Shown piece by piece: positions 16,882 to 25,714 of a stretch of 64,000 bases of DNA. A model generated the notes under the pieces. It ran no database searches. It was not told the DNA's origin and saw nothing but the letters and a program-made list of their open reading frames with translations. The translations under genes were made by a program, and so were the position numbers. Position 1 is the first letter of the stretch. Every line of letters starts with the position of its first letter. This DNA is from a virus: positions 1 to 64,000 of the IMG/VR virus record IMGVR_UViG_3300032241_002679. One strand, given 5' to 3'.

Positions 16882-19182
16882 TTGATTAATTTAGACGATA
16901 TTAAAGGAAATTATGCTTTAACTTTATTAGAAAATTACAATGGTCTTAATCCATACTTAATTAAAATGAAAAAAGACTATTTTAATAATAAAACTAAACT
17001 GACTGATACTCAAATAAAATATATAAGTGATAATCATGAAAAAGAACCAATTCTAATCAATAGAATTATTAGGATAACGCCATTTTTGGGTGAAGAATTA
17101 AAAAAACAGGATAACATATCATTCATACCTGAAAAAATACTAATAGAATATATTTTAGCTGAAAATGAAAAAACCTATCATATCTATGGTAAACTAAAAA
17201 AGAATCAAAAAGAATCTAAAATGTATTGGTTACCAAAAACACAAGTGATAGATGACCCATATTATGAAGAAGTCAATGTAGATGTCGATTTTAATAAGTA
17301 TAATTCAATTCTAGCCAAATACGGCAAAAAACTATATCAACACCAAGAAGAGTCAGTTAAATTTTTGTTGTCAAGGAATAGTAGTATATTGGCCTTAGAC
17401 ATGGGACTTGGAAAATCAATGATTTCGATAATAGCAGCTTTAGAATCTGAAGCTAAAAACATATTAGTAGTCTGTCCCTCATCAGTTAAGATAAATTGGA
17501 AGCGTGAAATAAATACATTTTCTAATAACGTAACAATAATAGAGGGTCGTAAATGGGATAAAGCTAAGTTTACAATAATAAATTATGATATTTTAAAAAA
17601 TTTTCATACAATTGGTAATCAAAAGAAGAAAAATAATACAGACTCTGTGGATTATAATAGACAAATAGTAGATTCCAATTTTGACTTAATAATCGTAGAT
17701 GAAGCGCATTATTTAAAAAACAATAAAAGCATTCGTGGAGAAATAATTGCTGATCTCGTTATAAATCATGGTATTAATAAGATATGGCTATTAACTGGCA
17801 CACCTATTTCTAATAGGCCAATGGATTTTTTTAATTTATTAAAAATAATTAAATCTCCGTTAGCTCAAAATTGGCAATATTACGCTATCAGATACTGTGA
17901 TGCTAGAAAAATGTTCAGAACACTTAAAAATGGTAACAAAAAACAAATTTGGATTACAGATGGTGCATCTAATTTAGATGAATTAGCTTCAAAAACTAAA
18001 AATTTAATACTCAGAAAACTTAAGACCGATGTATTAGATATGCCAGATAAAGTAACCATACCTGTATATCATGAACTATCTAAAAAAGGCTGGGGTGAAT
18101 ATAATAGACTATGGGATGAATATCTTGAAAAAAGAAGAGAAGAGAAAAAAAGAGGCCCTATACAAAGAGATCTAGTAGAATTAATACTCCTGCGTAAATT
18201 CATAGCTATGGAGGCTATACCACAGACTATAGAAATGACTGAAAACGCTATAGAAATGGATAAAAAAGTAGTTATTTTCACTAGTTTCACTGATGAGCTT
18301 CTTGAATTAAGCGATTATTTTGGAAAGAATGCCGTACTGCATTATGGACCAATGTCAGATAAAGAAAAACAAAGAAGTGTAGATGAATTTCAAAATAATG
18401 ATAAAATAAAAGTCTTTATTGGTAATATTAAATCAGCTGGTGTCGGTATTACACTTACAAAAGCTACTGTTGTAATCTTTAACTCATTCGAATGGGTTCC
18501 TAGTTGGAATGAACAAGGGGAGGATAGGTGTGTTTTTGAGGGGCAATTAATTATGACTGATTCTGGTTATAAAAAAATAGAGGACATCCAAATTGGTGAT
18601 AAAGTATACACACATCTTGGAAATTTTAAAAAAGTTATTAACATTCATACGCATTTAGAAATAAAAAAAACGAGAATAGATATTAATAGTTTTGGTTTTA
18701 ACGAAAAATTAAGTTTAACCGAAGATCATAAAGTTTTTGTCTATAATACAGAAAAAAAACATTTTGAATGGGTTGAAGCCATTAATTTAAATATTTTTAA
18801 ACACAAATTAACATTAAAATTAAATAAACAACGAATTAATGAAAAAGAATACTTAGAAGTTGATGATTATATTTTATATCCGATTAAAAATATTAACATT
18901 AGTCAAGCAAAAAAGGGTGAAGAACGAGTTTATGACTTATCAGTTGAGGATGATAATTCTTTTGTTGTCGGGGGCTATAATGTCCATAATTGTTATAGAA
19001 TAGGACAGAATGAAGATGTAAATGTATATTATCAATTATTTGAGGATACTATATCAGTCAGAATGTGGGAGACACTAAGAAATAAAAAAGAAGTTATCTC
19101 AACAATCATGGGTGATAAAAAATTGAGTGATGAAGAAATAACACAAATAATGACAAATAAATTAATTGAAAATTATGAATAA
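16882..19182 (+). CDS. SNF2-family DNA helicase/translocase interrupted by a mini-intein
   Basis: 766 residues as encoded, about 612 after splicing. The N-terminal 150 residues are followed by the ATPase core: Walker A in LALDMGLGKSMISI (about 170), DEAH in LIIVDEAHYLKN (about 272), motif III LLTGTPISNRP, a second RecA lobe with VVIFTSFTDELLEL, and motif VI split as EDR / CYRIGQ by the intein. It is expected to act on phage DNA in replication, repair or recombination. The frame is preceded directly by TAA, so the start is the TTG at 16882 unless an internal ATG (codon 28) is used. The N-terminal sequence looks genuinely coding. The glutaredoxin gene overlaps its end. Confidence 0.88.
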   Translation: MINLDDIKGNYALTLLENYNGLNPYLIKMKKDYFNNKTKLTDTQIKYISDNHEKEPILINRIIRITPFLGEELKKQDNISFIPEKILIEYILAENEKTYHIYGKLKKNQKESKMYWLPKTQVIDDPYYEEVNVDVDFNKYNSILAKYGKKLYQHQEESVKFLLSRNSSILALDMGLGKSMISIIAALESEAKNILVVCPSSVKINWKREINTFSNNVTIIEGRKWDKAKFTIINYDILKNFHTIGNQKKKNNTDSVDYNRQIVDSNFDLIIVDEAHYLKNNKSIRGEIIADLVINHGINKIWLLTGTPISNRPMDFFNLLKIIKSPLAQNWQYYAIRYCDARKMFRTLKNGNKKQIWITDGASNLDELASKTKNLILRKLKTDVLDMPDKVTIPVYHELSKKGWGEYNRLWDEYLEKRREEKKRGPIQRDLVELILLRKFIAMEAIPQTIEMTENAIEMDKKVVIFTSFTDELLELSDYFGKNAVLHYGPMSDKEKQRSVDEFQNNDKIKVFIGNIKSAGVGITLTKATVVIFNSFEWVPSWNEQGEDRCVFEGQLIMTDSGYKKIEDIQIGDKVYTHLGNFKKVINIHTHLEIKKTRIDINSFGFNEKLSLTEDHKVFVYNTEKKHFEWVEAINLNIFKHKLTLKLNKQRINEKEYLEVDDYILYPIKNINISQAKKGEERVYDLSVEDDNSFVVGGYNVHNCYRIGQNEDVNVYYQLFEDTISVRMWETLRNKKEVISTIMGDKKLSDEEITQIMTNKLIENYE
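18529..18990 (+). other. Mini-intein in helicase motif VI (154 residues)
   Basis: The intein starts at the Cys codon 18529 (block A: CVFEGQLIMTDSGYKKIED), has block B TEDHKVFVY with the TxxH histidine, and ends in block F/G YDLSVEDDNSFVVGGY then VHN, just before Cys at 18991. The length leaves no room for a homing endonuclease domain, so it is a mini-intein. Excision rejoins DR-CYRIGQ, the arginine-finger motif VI of SNF2 enzymes. Unspliced protein should therefore be inactive. Confidence 0.92.
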
Positions 19183-19435
19183 AGTAAGAATTTATACAGT
19201 TGAAGGATGCCCATATTGCATCGAACTAAAAGAAATGTTAAAAAAAGATAATGTAGAATTTACAGAAGTCGATGTGAATTTACCAGAGAATGAAGAAGAA
19301 TTTAAAAAATTACATGAATTTACCAAATGTGAAGATGTACCCATGGTTAAAGTTGGTAGACAAGTATTAATCCCAAATACAAGTTTTCAATCAATTCAAG
19401 AGGCCTATGAATTGACAAAAAAATTTTTAATTTAA
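19175..19435 (+). CDS. Glutaredoxin
   Basis: 86 residues from ATG 19175, which overlaps the helicase stop (ATGAATAA); a TTG 9 bases upstream is less likely. The beta-strand VRIYTVEGCPYCIELKEML holds the CPYC redox motif. The cis-Pro motif VPMVKVGRQVLIPNTSF follows, with the C-terminal helix after it. This is a standard one-domain glutaredoxin, probably supplying electrons to phage or host ribonucleotide reductase; no reductase gene is in the window. Confidence 0.9.
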   Translation: MNKVRIYTVEGCPYCIELKEMLKKDNVEFTEVDVNLPENEEEFKKLHEFTKCEDVPMVKVGRQVLIPNTSFQSIQEAYELTKKFLI

Positions 19436-19499
19436 ATATCTCATTTTTAAGAATTAATTTATATATATTGATTTCATTATATATTTTAAGAAATATAAT

Positions 19500-19528
19500 A
19501 TATTTATATCCTAATATAATATATTTAT
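19500..19528 (+). promoter_or_regulatory. Two candidate late promoter octamers before the neck gene
   Basis: ATATTTAT occurs at 19500-19507 and again at 19521-19528, with the second ending 14 bases before the ATG at 19543. The rest of the 107-base gap is plain A+T sequence. Confidence 0.4.
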
Positions 19529-19542
19529 TATTAAATTAAACA

Positions 19543-20700
19543 ATGAGCGTACCAACAGTAGATCGTGATAGGATATTTACCCAATTTAGACATTCTTTAG
19601 GTGCCCCAATTAGGCAAATTGAATTAACGGATGAACAGTTATGTACATTATTGCAAATAGCAATAGAGGATTATTCTGAATATGTACAAGAGTGGCTAAT
19701 TGAATTTCAATGGCAGAGTGTATTTGGTAAAAATATTAGTACTACGGATATGGCATTCGCCATGAGTGTTAGATCATTTGATTTCATGAGTCAATATACT
19801 TACGCATATTCCAAACAAGTTGGTTTACAGACTAATGGCCCATGGGAATTAAAAAAAGACTATATAACACTTGAGGCTGGTAGACAAGTATATTTAATAC
19901 CAGCTGGTAGAGAAGTTAATGAAGTATTATGGTTTACCCCTAGTACAGTTAGTGAGGCCTTATTAGCCAATTATGGTGGTATTGATTATGGCTTTGGTGG
20001 TGGATTTGCTCAAATGGGTGGTGGTTATGGTACGGCTGGTACTGGTACTGGTGGTGGTCGTAGTGGTTATTATATAGCACCAGCTTTCGATATGTTATTA
20101 ACGGCTGGGGATATGAATTTAAAAAATCGTATCGTAAGAAGTGATTTAGCATATAAAATTACAGCAGGACCAAATGGTACAAAATTATTACATCTCATGT
20201 CCACGCCAGGTTCCCTACTATCCTTTGGTATGGGTATTGATACGCCTGGCGGCCTTGGTAACAGTATGTCAATTGCTGGTTGCCAAGTATGGTATTTTTA
20301 TTATGATACGACACCAGAAAATGTTGATCAATGTCGTATCGATAATCCAGATATAATAATGTTACCAAACCAAGTACCGTTATCACAATTGGATTTTTCT
20401 ACATTTAATGAACCTACTAAAGTCCTTATAAGACAATTATTTGTCGCTGAAGCTAAAAGAGCTTTAGGTAGAACTAGAGGTAAATTTGGTGGTATTGTTG
20501 GACCTCCTGAAGCTGAAAGAACAATGGATTACGAAACTCTTATTACAGAAGGGAATGAAGAAAGAAAGGCTGTACTTGAGAGACTTGATGCGAGATTACT
20601 CAGACTTTCATCAACTGCGCAATTAGAGAGGGGTGCAAATGAAGCTGAATTCTTAAATAAACAACTTAAATATCGTCCTTTAGGATTTTGGGTTTATTAA
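19543..20700 (+). CDS. gp13-like neck / head-completion protein
   Basis: 385 residues. The N-terminus (FRHSLGAPIRQIELTDEQLCTL, then IAIEDYSEYVQEW) has the 'LGAP..xxELTxEQL....AxxxYxEY' pattern I associate with gp13-type neck proteins of T4-like phages. A Gly-rich loop at residues about 145-172 (GGIDYGFGGGFAQMGGGYG) is followed by beta-rich sequence and a C-terminal helical part (VLIRQLFVAEAKRALGRTRG). In T4, gp13 and gp14 close the filled head and dock the tail. It stands alone on the plus strand with its own candidate late promoters, and its last 21 bases overlap the end of the convergent endonuclease gene. The family name is moderately sure; a virion role is more so. Confidence 0.6.
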   Translation: MSVPTVDRDRIFTQFRHSLGAPIRQIELTDEQLCTLLQIAIEDYSEYVQEWLIEFQWQSVFGKNISTTDMAFAMSVRSFDFMSQYTYAYSKQVGLQTNGPWELKKDYITLEAGRQVYLIPAGREVNEVLWFTPSTVSEALLANYGGIDYGFGGGFAQMGGGYGTAGTGTGGGRSGYYIAPAFDMLLTAGDMNLKNRIVRSDLAYKITAGPNGTKLLHLMSTPGSLLSFGMGIDTPGGLGNSMSIAGCQVWYFYYDTTPENVDQCRIDNPDIIMLPNQVPLSQLDFSTFNEPTKVLIRQLFVAEAKRALGRTRGKFGGIVGPPEAERTMDYETLITEGNEERKAVLERLDARLLRLSSTAQLERGANEAEFLNKQLKYRPLGFWVY

Positions 20701-22161
20701 TAATTTATAGCATTTATTTCCAGAATCATAAATTCTATAAATTTTTCTGTTGATCATGATTTCATGTTCAGATTTATCTGAATTATAACCCTGTTCAATT
20801 AGAACATTTTTTCTAAAATTAAATCTATATTTTCTTTTGTCATTATCTATATAATAATAATTGGGTCTGCTATTATGACTAAATTCAAAGCCTAATTTTT
20901 CGTATAAATTACCATTGGACCATCTTCTGTCAGCATAGCTTATTATTTCATTTGGATTATAATTTCTAATAAAATATTGAAGTAGTTTATTAGCACCTCC
21001 AATTACGGTGGTATCCAATTTATTACAGAATCTTAATAATTCATATGAATTATTTGATTTATTTTTACCCATTGTTTTTCTTAAAGAGCCAAATGTCATT
21101 ATACCGATTAATTCATCATTATAATATAATCCTATTTTTATTTTAGCGTTTACATGTCCCTGAATATGGTTTAATTCTAAAAATTCTTTTGTTTTTTTAT
21201 TATCTATTTCTTTAATAATACATTTTCTTGCGTGTATTTTATTAGATGTGAGTCCTAATATATTTTTAAGTCTTGATCTAACAATATCCTGTTTATATAC
21301 CCATTCATCCTCAAATATATGAATTAATCTTATGCCTTGTTTTTCACAAGCAATTGTTTTATTAAGATGATAATTTTTTAATTTAAATTTTTCACTATGC
21401 CAATATAACCCATTGAACTCAATTGCGAGGTTATGACTAGGTATATAGATATCTAATTCTTGTTTATCTAATATGTTTCTATTTTTTAATTCTACATTAA
21501 TATTGAATGATTTAATGAAGTCTGAAATATCATTTTCTGCTTTAACATTTTTCAATGAACATTTTAAACAGCCCTGTTTTTGTGATAAATGATTTTTTGG
21601 TGTCTGTTCAAATTCACCATGTATTGGGCATATTAATTTAATATTTGTATATGAATTAATATATTCTGATAATGAATAGTCATATTTGTTTTTATTAATT
21701 TCTTTGGATTCATTAATAAATTCTTCTGTTAATTTTGTATTTTTTAAATAACCGCAAAGTTTACAGCCATATTTTATATGTGCGTTAGGAGTCTGTTCAA
21801 ACTCACCATGTATTGGGCATATGATTTTAACTCTGTCTTTATTTGTCTTATAATTTACCAAAGAATAATCATATTTATTTCCATGAATTTTTATTGATTT
21901 TTTAATAAAATCATCAATAGTATTTCTAAATAAATTTGAATTTTTATTATAACCGCAATTTTTACATCCTTGGCCTTTTATATGTTTATATGGAGTTTGT
22001 TCAAATTCACCATGTATTGGACATATTATTTTAATCTTAGTATCTGTATTAATATAATTTACTAAAGAATAATCATATTTATTATTATGAATTAATTTAG
22101 CTTCATTAATAAATTCTTGTGTCGTTTTTTTTATATTTTTATTAGAAGTTCCACTCATCAT
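20680..22161 (-). CDS. Vsr-like homing endonuclease with three zinc-binding repeats and a GNAT-like C-terminal part
   Basis: 493 residues. Residues about 10-195 contain three copies of a DUF723-like unit: FINEAKLIHNNKYDYSLVNY, then ICPIHGEFEQTP, H, and C-x-x-C, probably zinc-binding. The nuclease core follows (about 215-300): ELDIYIPSHNLAIEFNGLYWHSE, then IHIFEDEW, the Vsr-like PD-(D/E)xK arrangement seen in 'EDxHD' homing enzymes. Residues about 310-470 (IGLYYNDELIGIMTFGSLR, ISYADRRWSNGNLYEKLGF) resemble an acetyltransferase-like module often fused to phage endonucleases. It lies directly downstream of, and overlaps by 20 bases, the DNA polymerase gene. The domain order is clear; the target site is unknown. 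Confidence 0.85.
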   Translation of the reverse strand: MMSGTSNKNIKKTTQEFINEAKLIHNNKYDYSLVNYINTDTKIKIICPIHGEFEQTPYKHIKGQGCKNCGYNKNSNLFRNTIDDFIKKSIKIHGNKYDYSLVNYKTNKDRVKIICPIHGEFEQTPNAHIKYGCKLCGYLKNTKLTEEFINESKEINKNKYDYSLSEYINSYTNIKLICPIHGEFEQTPKNHLSQKQGCLKCSLKNVKAENDISDFIKSFNINVELKNRNILDKQELDIYIPSHNLAIEFNGLYWHSEKFKLKNYHLNKTIACEKQGIRLIHIFEDEWVYKQDIVRSRLKNILGLTSNKIHARKCIIKEIDNKKTKEFLELNHIQGHVNAKIKIGLYYNDELIGIMTFGSLRKTMGKNKSNNSYELLRFCNKLDTTVIGGANKLLQYFIRNYNPNEIISYADRRWSNGNLYEKLGFEFSHNSRPNYYYIDNDKRKYRFNFRKNVLIEQGYNSDKSEHEIMINRKIYRIYDSGNKCYKLLINPKS

Positions 22162-25100
22162 CTATTTCTCCTTTATTATCCGATATGATTATATCTTCTT
22201 TTAATTCAATATCATTTAAATTATTTTGATTTTCTTCTGTATTAGTATATATACTATAAATCTTTTCTTTAATAACAATATTATTCTGTTTTTTATATTC
22301 TAACCATAATTCATATTTATCATCAGAATCAATATTTGATAAATCATACCATTCATTTCTCTGTATTGCTTCATTCTCATACTTAAAAATATCGAGTAAA
22401 TGACCTAGGGTAAATTCCCATTTTTTAGAAATAAGATTACCATCGTCATCAATATTTGCAATTGCCATAATACTATCAGGAAGTATATTTGTATCGGATA
22501 TATCATTTAATTCTTCCAATTCCAAGCGTCTAATAATATCATCAAATTTTTCAATTTCGTATTTAATTCCTTCTTCACGCTTTGTTTCTATTTTATTATT
22601 ATAATCATTCTTAATTAATATCCATTCTTCTTCGGAAATATTATTAGGAATTTTATTTACATTATTCCAGAATTTTATTTCTTTATCCTCCATTGTCATT
22701 AATTCTTCATAAGAATCTTGTTCATCCGCTTTATTTGGTAAACCAGATACTAATTTACATTGATCATCAGTAAAAATATTACGCCCATCAAGCTTTTCTA
22801 CTTTTGTTTTTTTATCTTTCTTAATTTTCAATAAAATTTTATTTCTAATATCAGGATGAAAACAGACCAATAATGGTTTAACTTTATTATTAAATGCCTC
22901 TAAATATTTTTCTACATTATATTCATCTGTCAATAAATCCTTTTCTAATTCATTTATTTTATTTTTTATAATATCAATATTTTCAGTATCATTTGGATCG
23001 GTATTCTTTATGGTTTTTTTCAATGATTCTATTTCTTTGATTATTTCCATATTGTTTTCAACTACATTTGAATCAATTAATTTGCAATTCAATTTTATAC
23101 CCTTATTAATAATTGACGTGTTTGTATCATTATTAATTTCGTATTGTAGTTCTTTTTTATTTAATTTAATTTTCTTCTCAACAATTTTTTGAGCATCACC
23201 ATCAGTTTTTTTTGTCCCTATATTGACATAATATATTGTATCACCTAAATTTATTTTTAGATTATGTTTAATGGCTAATTCCATATGAGCTTGTGGTGGT
23301 AAATTATTGCCAATTTTATTTTTTTTAGTTGATCTTAATTTATAATCACTTAATGAACTTTTTACTTTTGATTTAGATGCAATTTTAACAATAGGAATGT
23401 TATAATTATAAATCATATCAACATATTCATAATAATAATTTATAAATTCTTTTCCCTTCCCATCCAATAAGAGTCTAATAGCATTATCTAAAAAATCCTC
23501 AATATACACAGGCATTTTTTTATTTTTAATGCTATTACCGACAAATTTAATTTTGCCTTCTATATCAGTGGCATAATTTTTTCTTGAAAAATTAATTGTT
23601 GAATTACATATTTCATCAATATCCAATCCCATTCGACCACTCATGTATGTCTCATTAAATTCAGCCAGTACAGCATTCAAACCGACTAATTCCTGATTAG
23701 CATAATTAGTCGTTTTCCAATGGCTTCCTTTGGTTAGATATTTTACATTATCTATATTTTCAGGAAATTTAAAGTTAACACCATCAGTATCGAGTACTAA
23801 TGGTTTAAATCCATATTTTTCGGTAAAATACCTAACCATTAATCTTAAATACTGCCTTCCACGACAAGTAGTTTCTTCGGCACAATTTGTATCACCCCAA
23901 TTAAAAATATAAGGAGCACCATAAGCACCGAACCAAGAATTAGCAAGAATTTTTAATGGTAATTGTTTTTTATCATATAGATTAACAAGTGCTTTATTTT
24001 TTTTATATTCTTCCTCTAATTCATTTCTTTTTTCAGAAGAATGGGTGTTATTATCGATTTCTTTTTTTAGTTTTTTTACTATTCCCTTATAATTCTCTGT
24101 TAAGAATTTAAATTTATCACGAGTATCCACAATATAGGTCAACATTCCCTTCATTACACCACTAATATCCAAATCAGGAAAAATATCATGTGTCAATTGA
24201 TTTTTTGGGTAAAGAGCGGCATAGTCCATTTTAACTACATTCTTAGAATATCCGACTTCAAGTAATCTTGATAAACCACCAGTAAACTCTCTTTTAGATT
24301 GTGTCTCTGGTATTGCAAGATTATTTTCATATGACCAAGCGGCCATAATTAATTTCCATTGGCTAGCAGTACCCATTGTAGTACTTCTGCTATATGTCGT
24401 TGGTAATAATTTAGATATTAGAAATGCCGCTTGGTTGAAAATGATATCAATTTGTTCTGTTTCCCATAAGTCATCAAGAAGATATCTTTCAATAATATAT
24501 GATCCATTAACAACTTTATAATTGTCTTTTAATGGCGTTTTATCGGATATTTTATACCAATTACCATTTTCATCATTGAATGCATATTGATTTTTTTTAT
24601 CAGACCAGACACTATATATTTTATCTCCCTTAACATATACACGATTCTTTTTTGCAATATCAGAATATTTTGTAATATATTTAAGGCCCCAACTTTTAAT
24701 ATTAGAATTTATTGCTTGGGCTCTACGTACACTATGTGCAATATCAATTATATTATGGCCATACATGTATGTTTGGTTAAACGATTCCATTTCATTCCCT
24801 AATTTAAGAATACTTTGTTTTCTTTTCAAGGGAGAAATGCCATCAAGCCCAACAGCTATATCATCTAATTTAAGATTTAATCTTTCTGCTCTATCAAGTA
24901 TGAATTTCCAGTCAAAAGATTCTGAGTTATAGCCAGAAATAATATCTGGTTTTAATTCATTAATTTTATTAAAAAATTTTATAATATTTTTTCTTTCACA
25001 GTCTCTTTTTTCTTGCGGTGTTTCACCAATGGTATCCAAAACTTCTTCATAATTTCTATTATCCCTCATTCCTATTTGGAAAATAGCATCTTTTTCACCA

Positions 25101-25627
25101 TTTAATCCCTCCGTCTCTAAGTCAAACTGAAATCTATGTAAATCATTATAATCATCCATGCCTTTAAATAAACGAATCCCTGATTGAATCATGAATTGTT
25201 CAACTGGCGTAAACATAAAAAATAATTTACTATATTCTTTATTAAATAAATCTACGCCACCATTTTTGAAAAATAATATTAAATCATTATAAGAACCCGA
25301 AGTTGTTGCTAAAAATTTATAACCATTTTCAAGTCTATCTGGTGAAAAACCATTTGAGTCTGAAGTAATTAGCTTTTTTGTGCGTATTTTAAATTTATCT
25401 TTAGCCTTTGCTATGACATCTCTTTTACCTCCATATAAATAATTTTTTACGTCATCCTTAAACCATAAAAATGGTTTATATTTGTATTTTTGAATAAATT
25501 TGCCCTTAAGTGGATCATTTATAATAAGATTTACATATGGATCTGAATAATTTGCCTCAATTCCAATGACATATTTTAACGGATTATTACCATTTAAGAA
25601 ATTTTCAATAATTTCGGGGCTAACCAT
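22142..25627 (-). CDS. Family B DNA polymerase
   Basis: About 1161 residues from ATG 25627; an upstream in-frame ATG at 25654 would add nine residues. 3'-5' exonuclease: Exo I FQFDLETEG with D/E, Exo II SGYNSESFDWKFI. Polymerase: motif A KMDYAALYPKNQLT, motif B LPLKILANSWFGAYGAPY, motif C VLDTDGVNF, where Gly replaces the usual Ser of DTDS. It is longer than T4 gp43 (898) because of charged, coiled-coil-like sequence near residues 830-960 and an acidic C-terminal tail. It is the replicative polymerase of the phage. An endonuclease gene follows directly, and a terminator precedes it on the same strand. Confidence 0.95.
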   Translation of the reverse strand: MVSPEIIENFLNGNNPLKYVIGIEANYSDPYVNLIINDPLKGKFIQKYKYKPFLWFKDDVKNYLYGGKRDVIAKAKDKFKIRTKKLITSDSNGFSPDRLENGYKFLATTSGSYNDLILFFKNGGVDLFNKEYSKLFFMFTPVEQFMIQSGIRLFKGMDDYNDLHRFQFDLETEGLNGEKDAIFQIGMRDNRNYEEVLDTIGETPQEKRDCERKNIIKFFNKINELKPDIISGYNSESFDWKFILDRAERLNLKLDDIAVGLDGISPLKRKQSILKLGNEMESFNQTYMYGHNIIDIAHSVRRAQAINSNIKSWGLKYITKYSDIAKKNRVYVKGDKIYSVWSDKKNQYAFNDENGNWYKISDKTPLKDNYKVVNGSYIIERYLLDDLWETEQIDIIFNQAAFLISKLLPTTYSRSTTMGTASQWKLIMAAWSYENNLAIPETQSKREFTGGLSRLLEVGYSKNVVKMDYAALYPKNQLTHDIFPDLDISGVMKGMLTYIVDTRDKFKFLTENYKGIVKKLKKEIDNNTHSSEKRNELEEEYKKNKALVNLYDKKQLPLKILANSWFGAYGAPYIFNWGDTNCAEETTCRGRQYLRLMVRYFTEKYGFKPLVLDTDGVNFKFPENIDNVKYLTKGSHWKTTNYANQELVGLNAVLAEFNETYMSGRMGLDIDEICNSTINFSRKNYATDIEGKIKFVGNSIKNKKMPVYIEDFLDNAIRLLLDGKGKEFINYYYEYVDMIYNYNIPIVKIASKSKVKSSLSDYKLRSTKKNKIGNNLPPQAHMELAIKHNLKINLGDTIYYVNIGTKKTDGDAQKIVEKKIKLNKKELQYEINNDTNTSIINKGIKLNCKLIDSNVVENNMEIIKEIESLKKTIKNTDPNDTENIDIIKNKINELEKDLLTDEYNVEKYLEAFNNKVKPLLVCFHPDIRNKILLKIKKDKKTKVEKLDGRNIFTDDQCKLVSGLPNKADEQDSYEELMTMEDKEIKFWNNVNKIPNNISEEEWILIKNDYNNKIETKREEGIKYEIEKFDDIIRRLELEELNDISDTNILPDSIMAIANIDDDGNLISKKWEFTLGHLLDIFKYENEAIQRNEWYDLSNIDSDDKYELWLEYKKQNNIVIKEKIYSIYTNTEENQNNLNDIELKEDIIISDNKGEIDDEWNF

Positions 25628-25669
25628 AATAACTATTTTTTTACAAATATACAAAATAAAGTTTAAAAA

Positions 25670-25694
25670 AAAACCCTTTATTTAAAAGGGTTTT
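25670..25694 (-). terminator. Rho-independent terminator after the metallopeptidase gene
   Basis: AAAACCCTTT (25670-25679) and AAAGGGTTTT (25685-25694) form a perfect 10-bp stem with a 5-base loop. On the minus strand the stem runs into a T tract (25664-25673). It ends the fibre/metallopeptidase unit just before the polymerase start. Confidence 0.8.
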
Positions 25695-25714
25695 AACAAA
25701 AATATGGCTTAATT

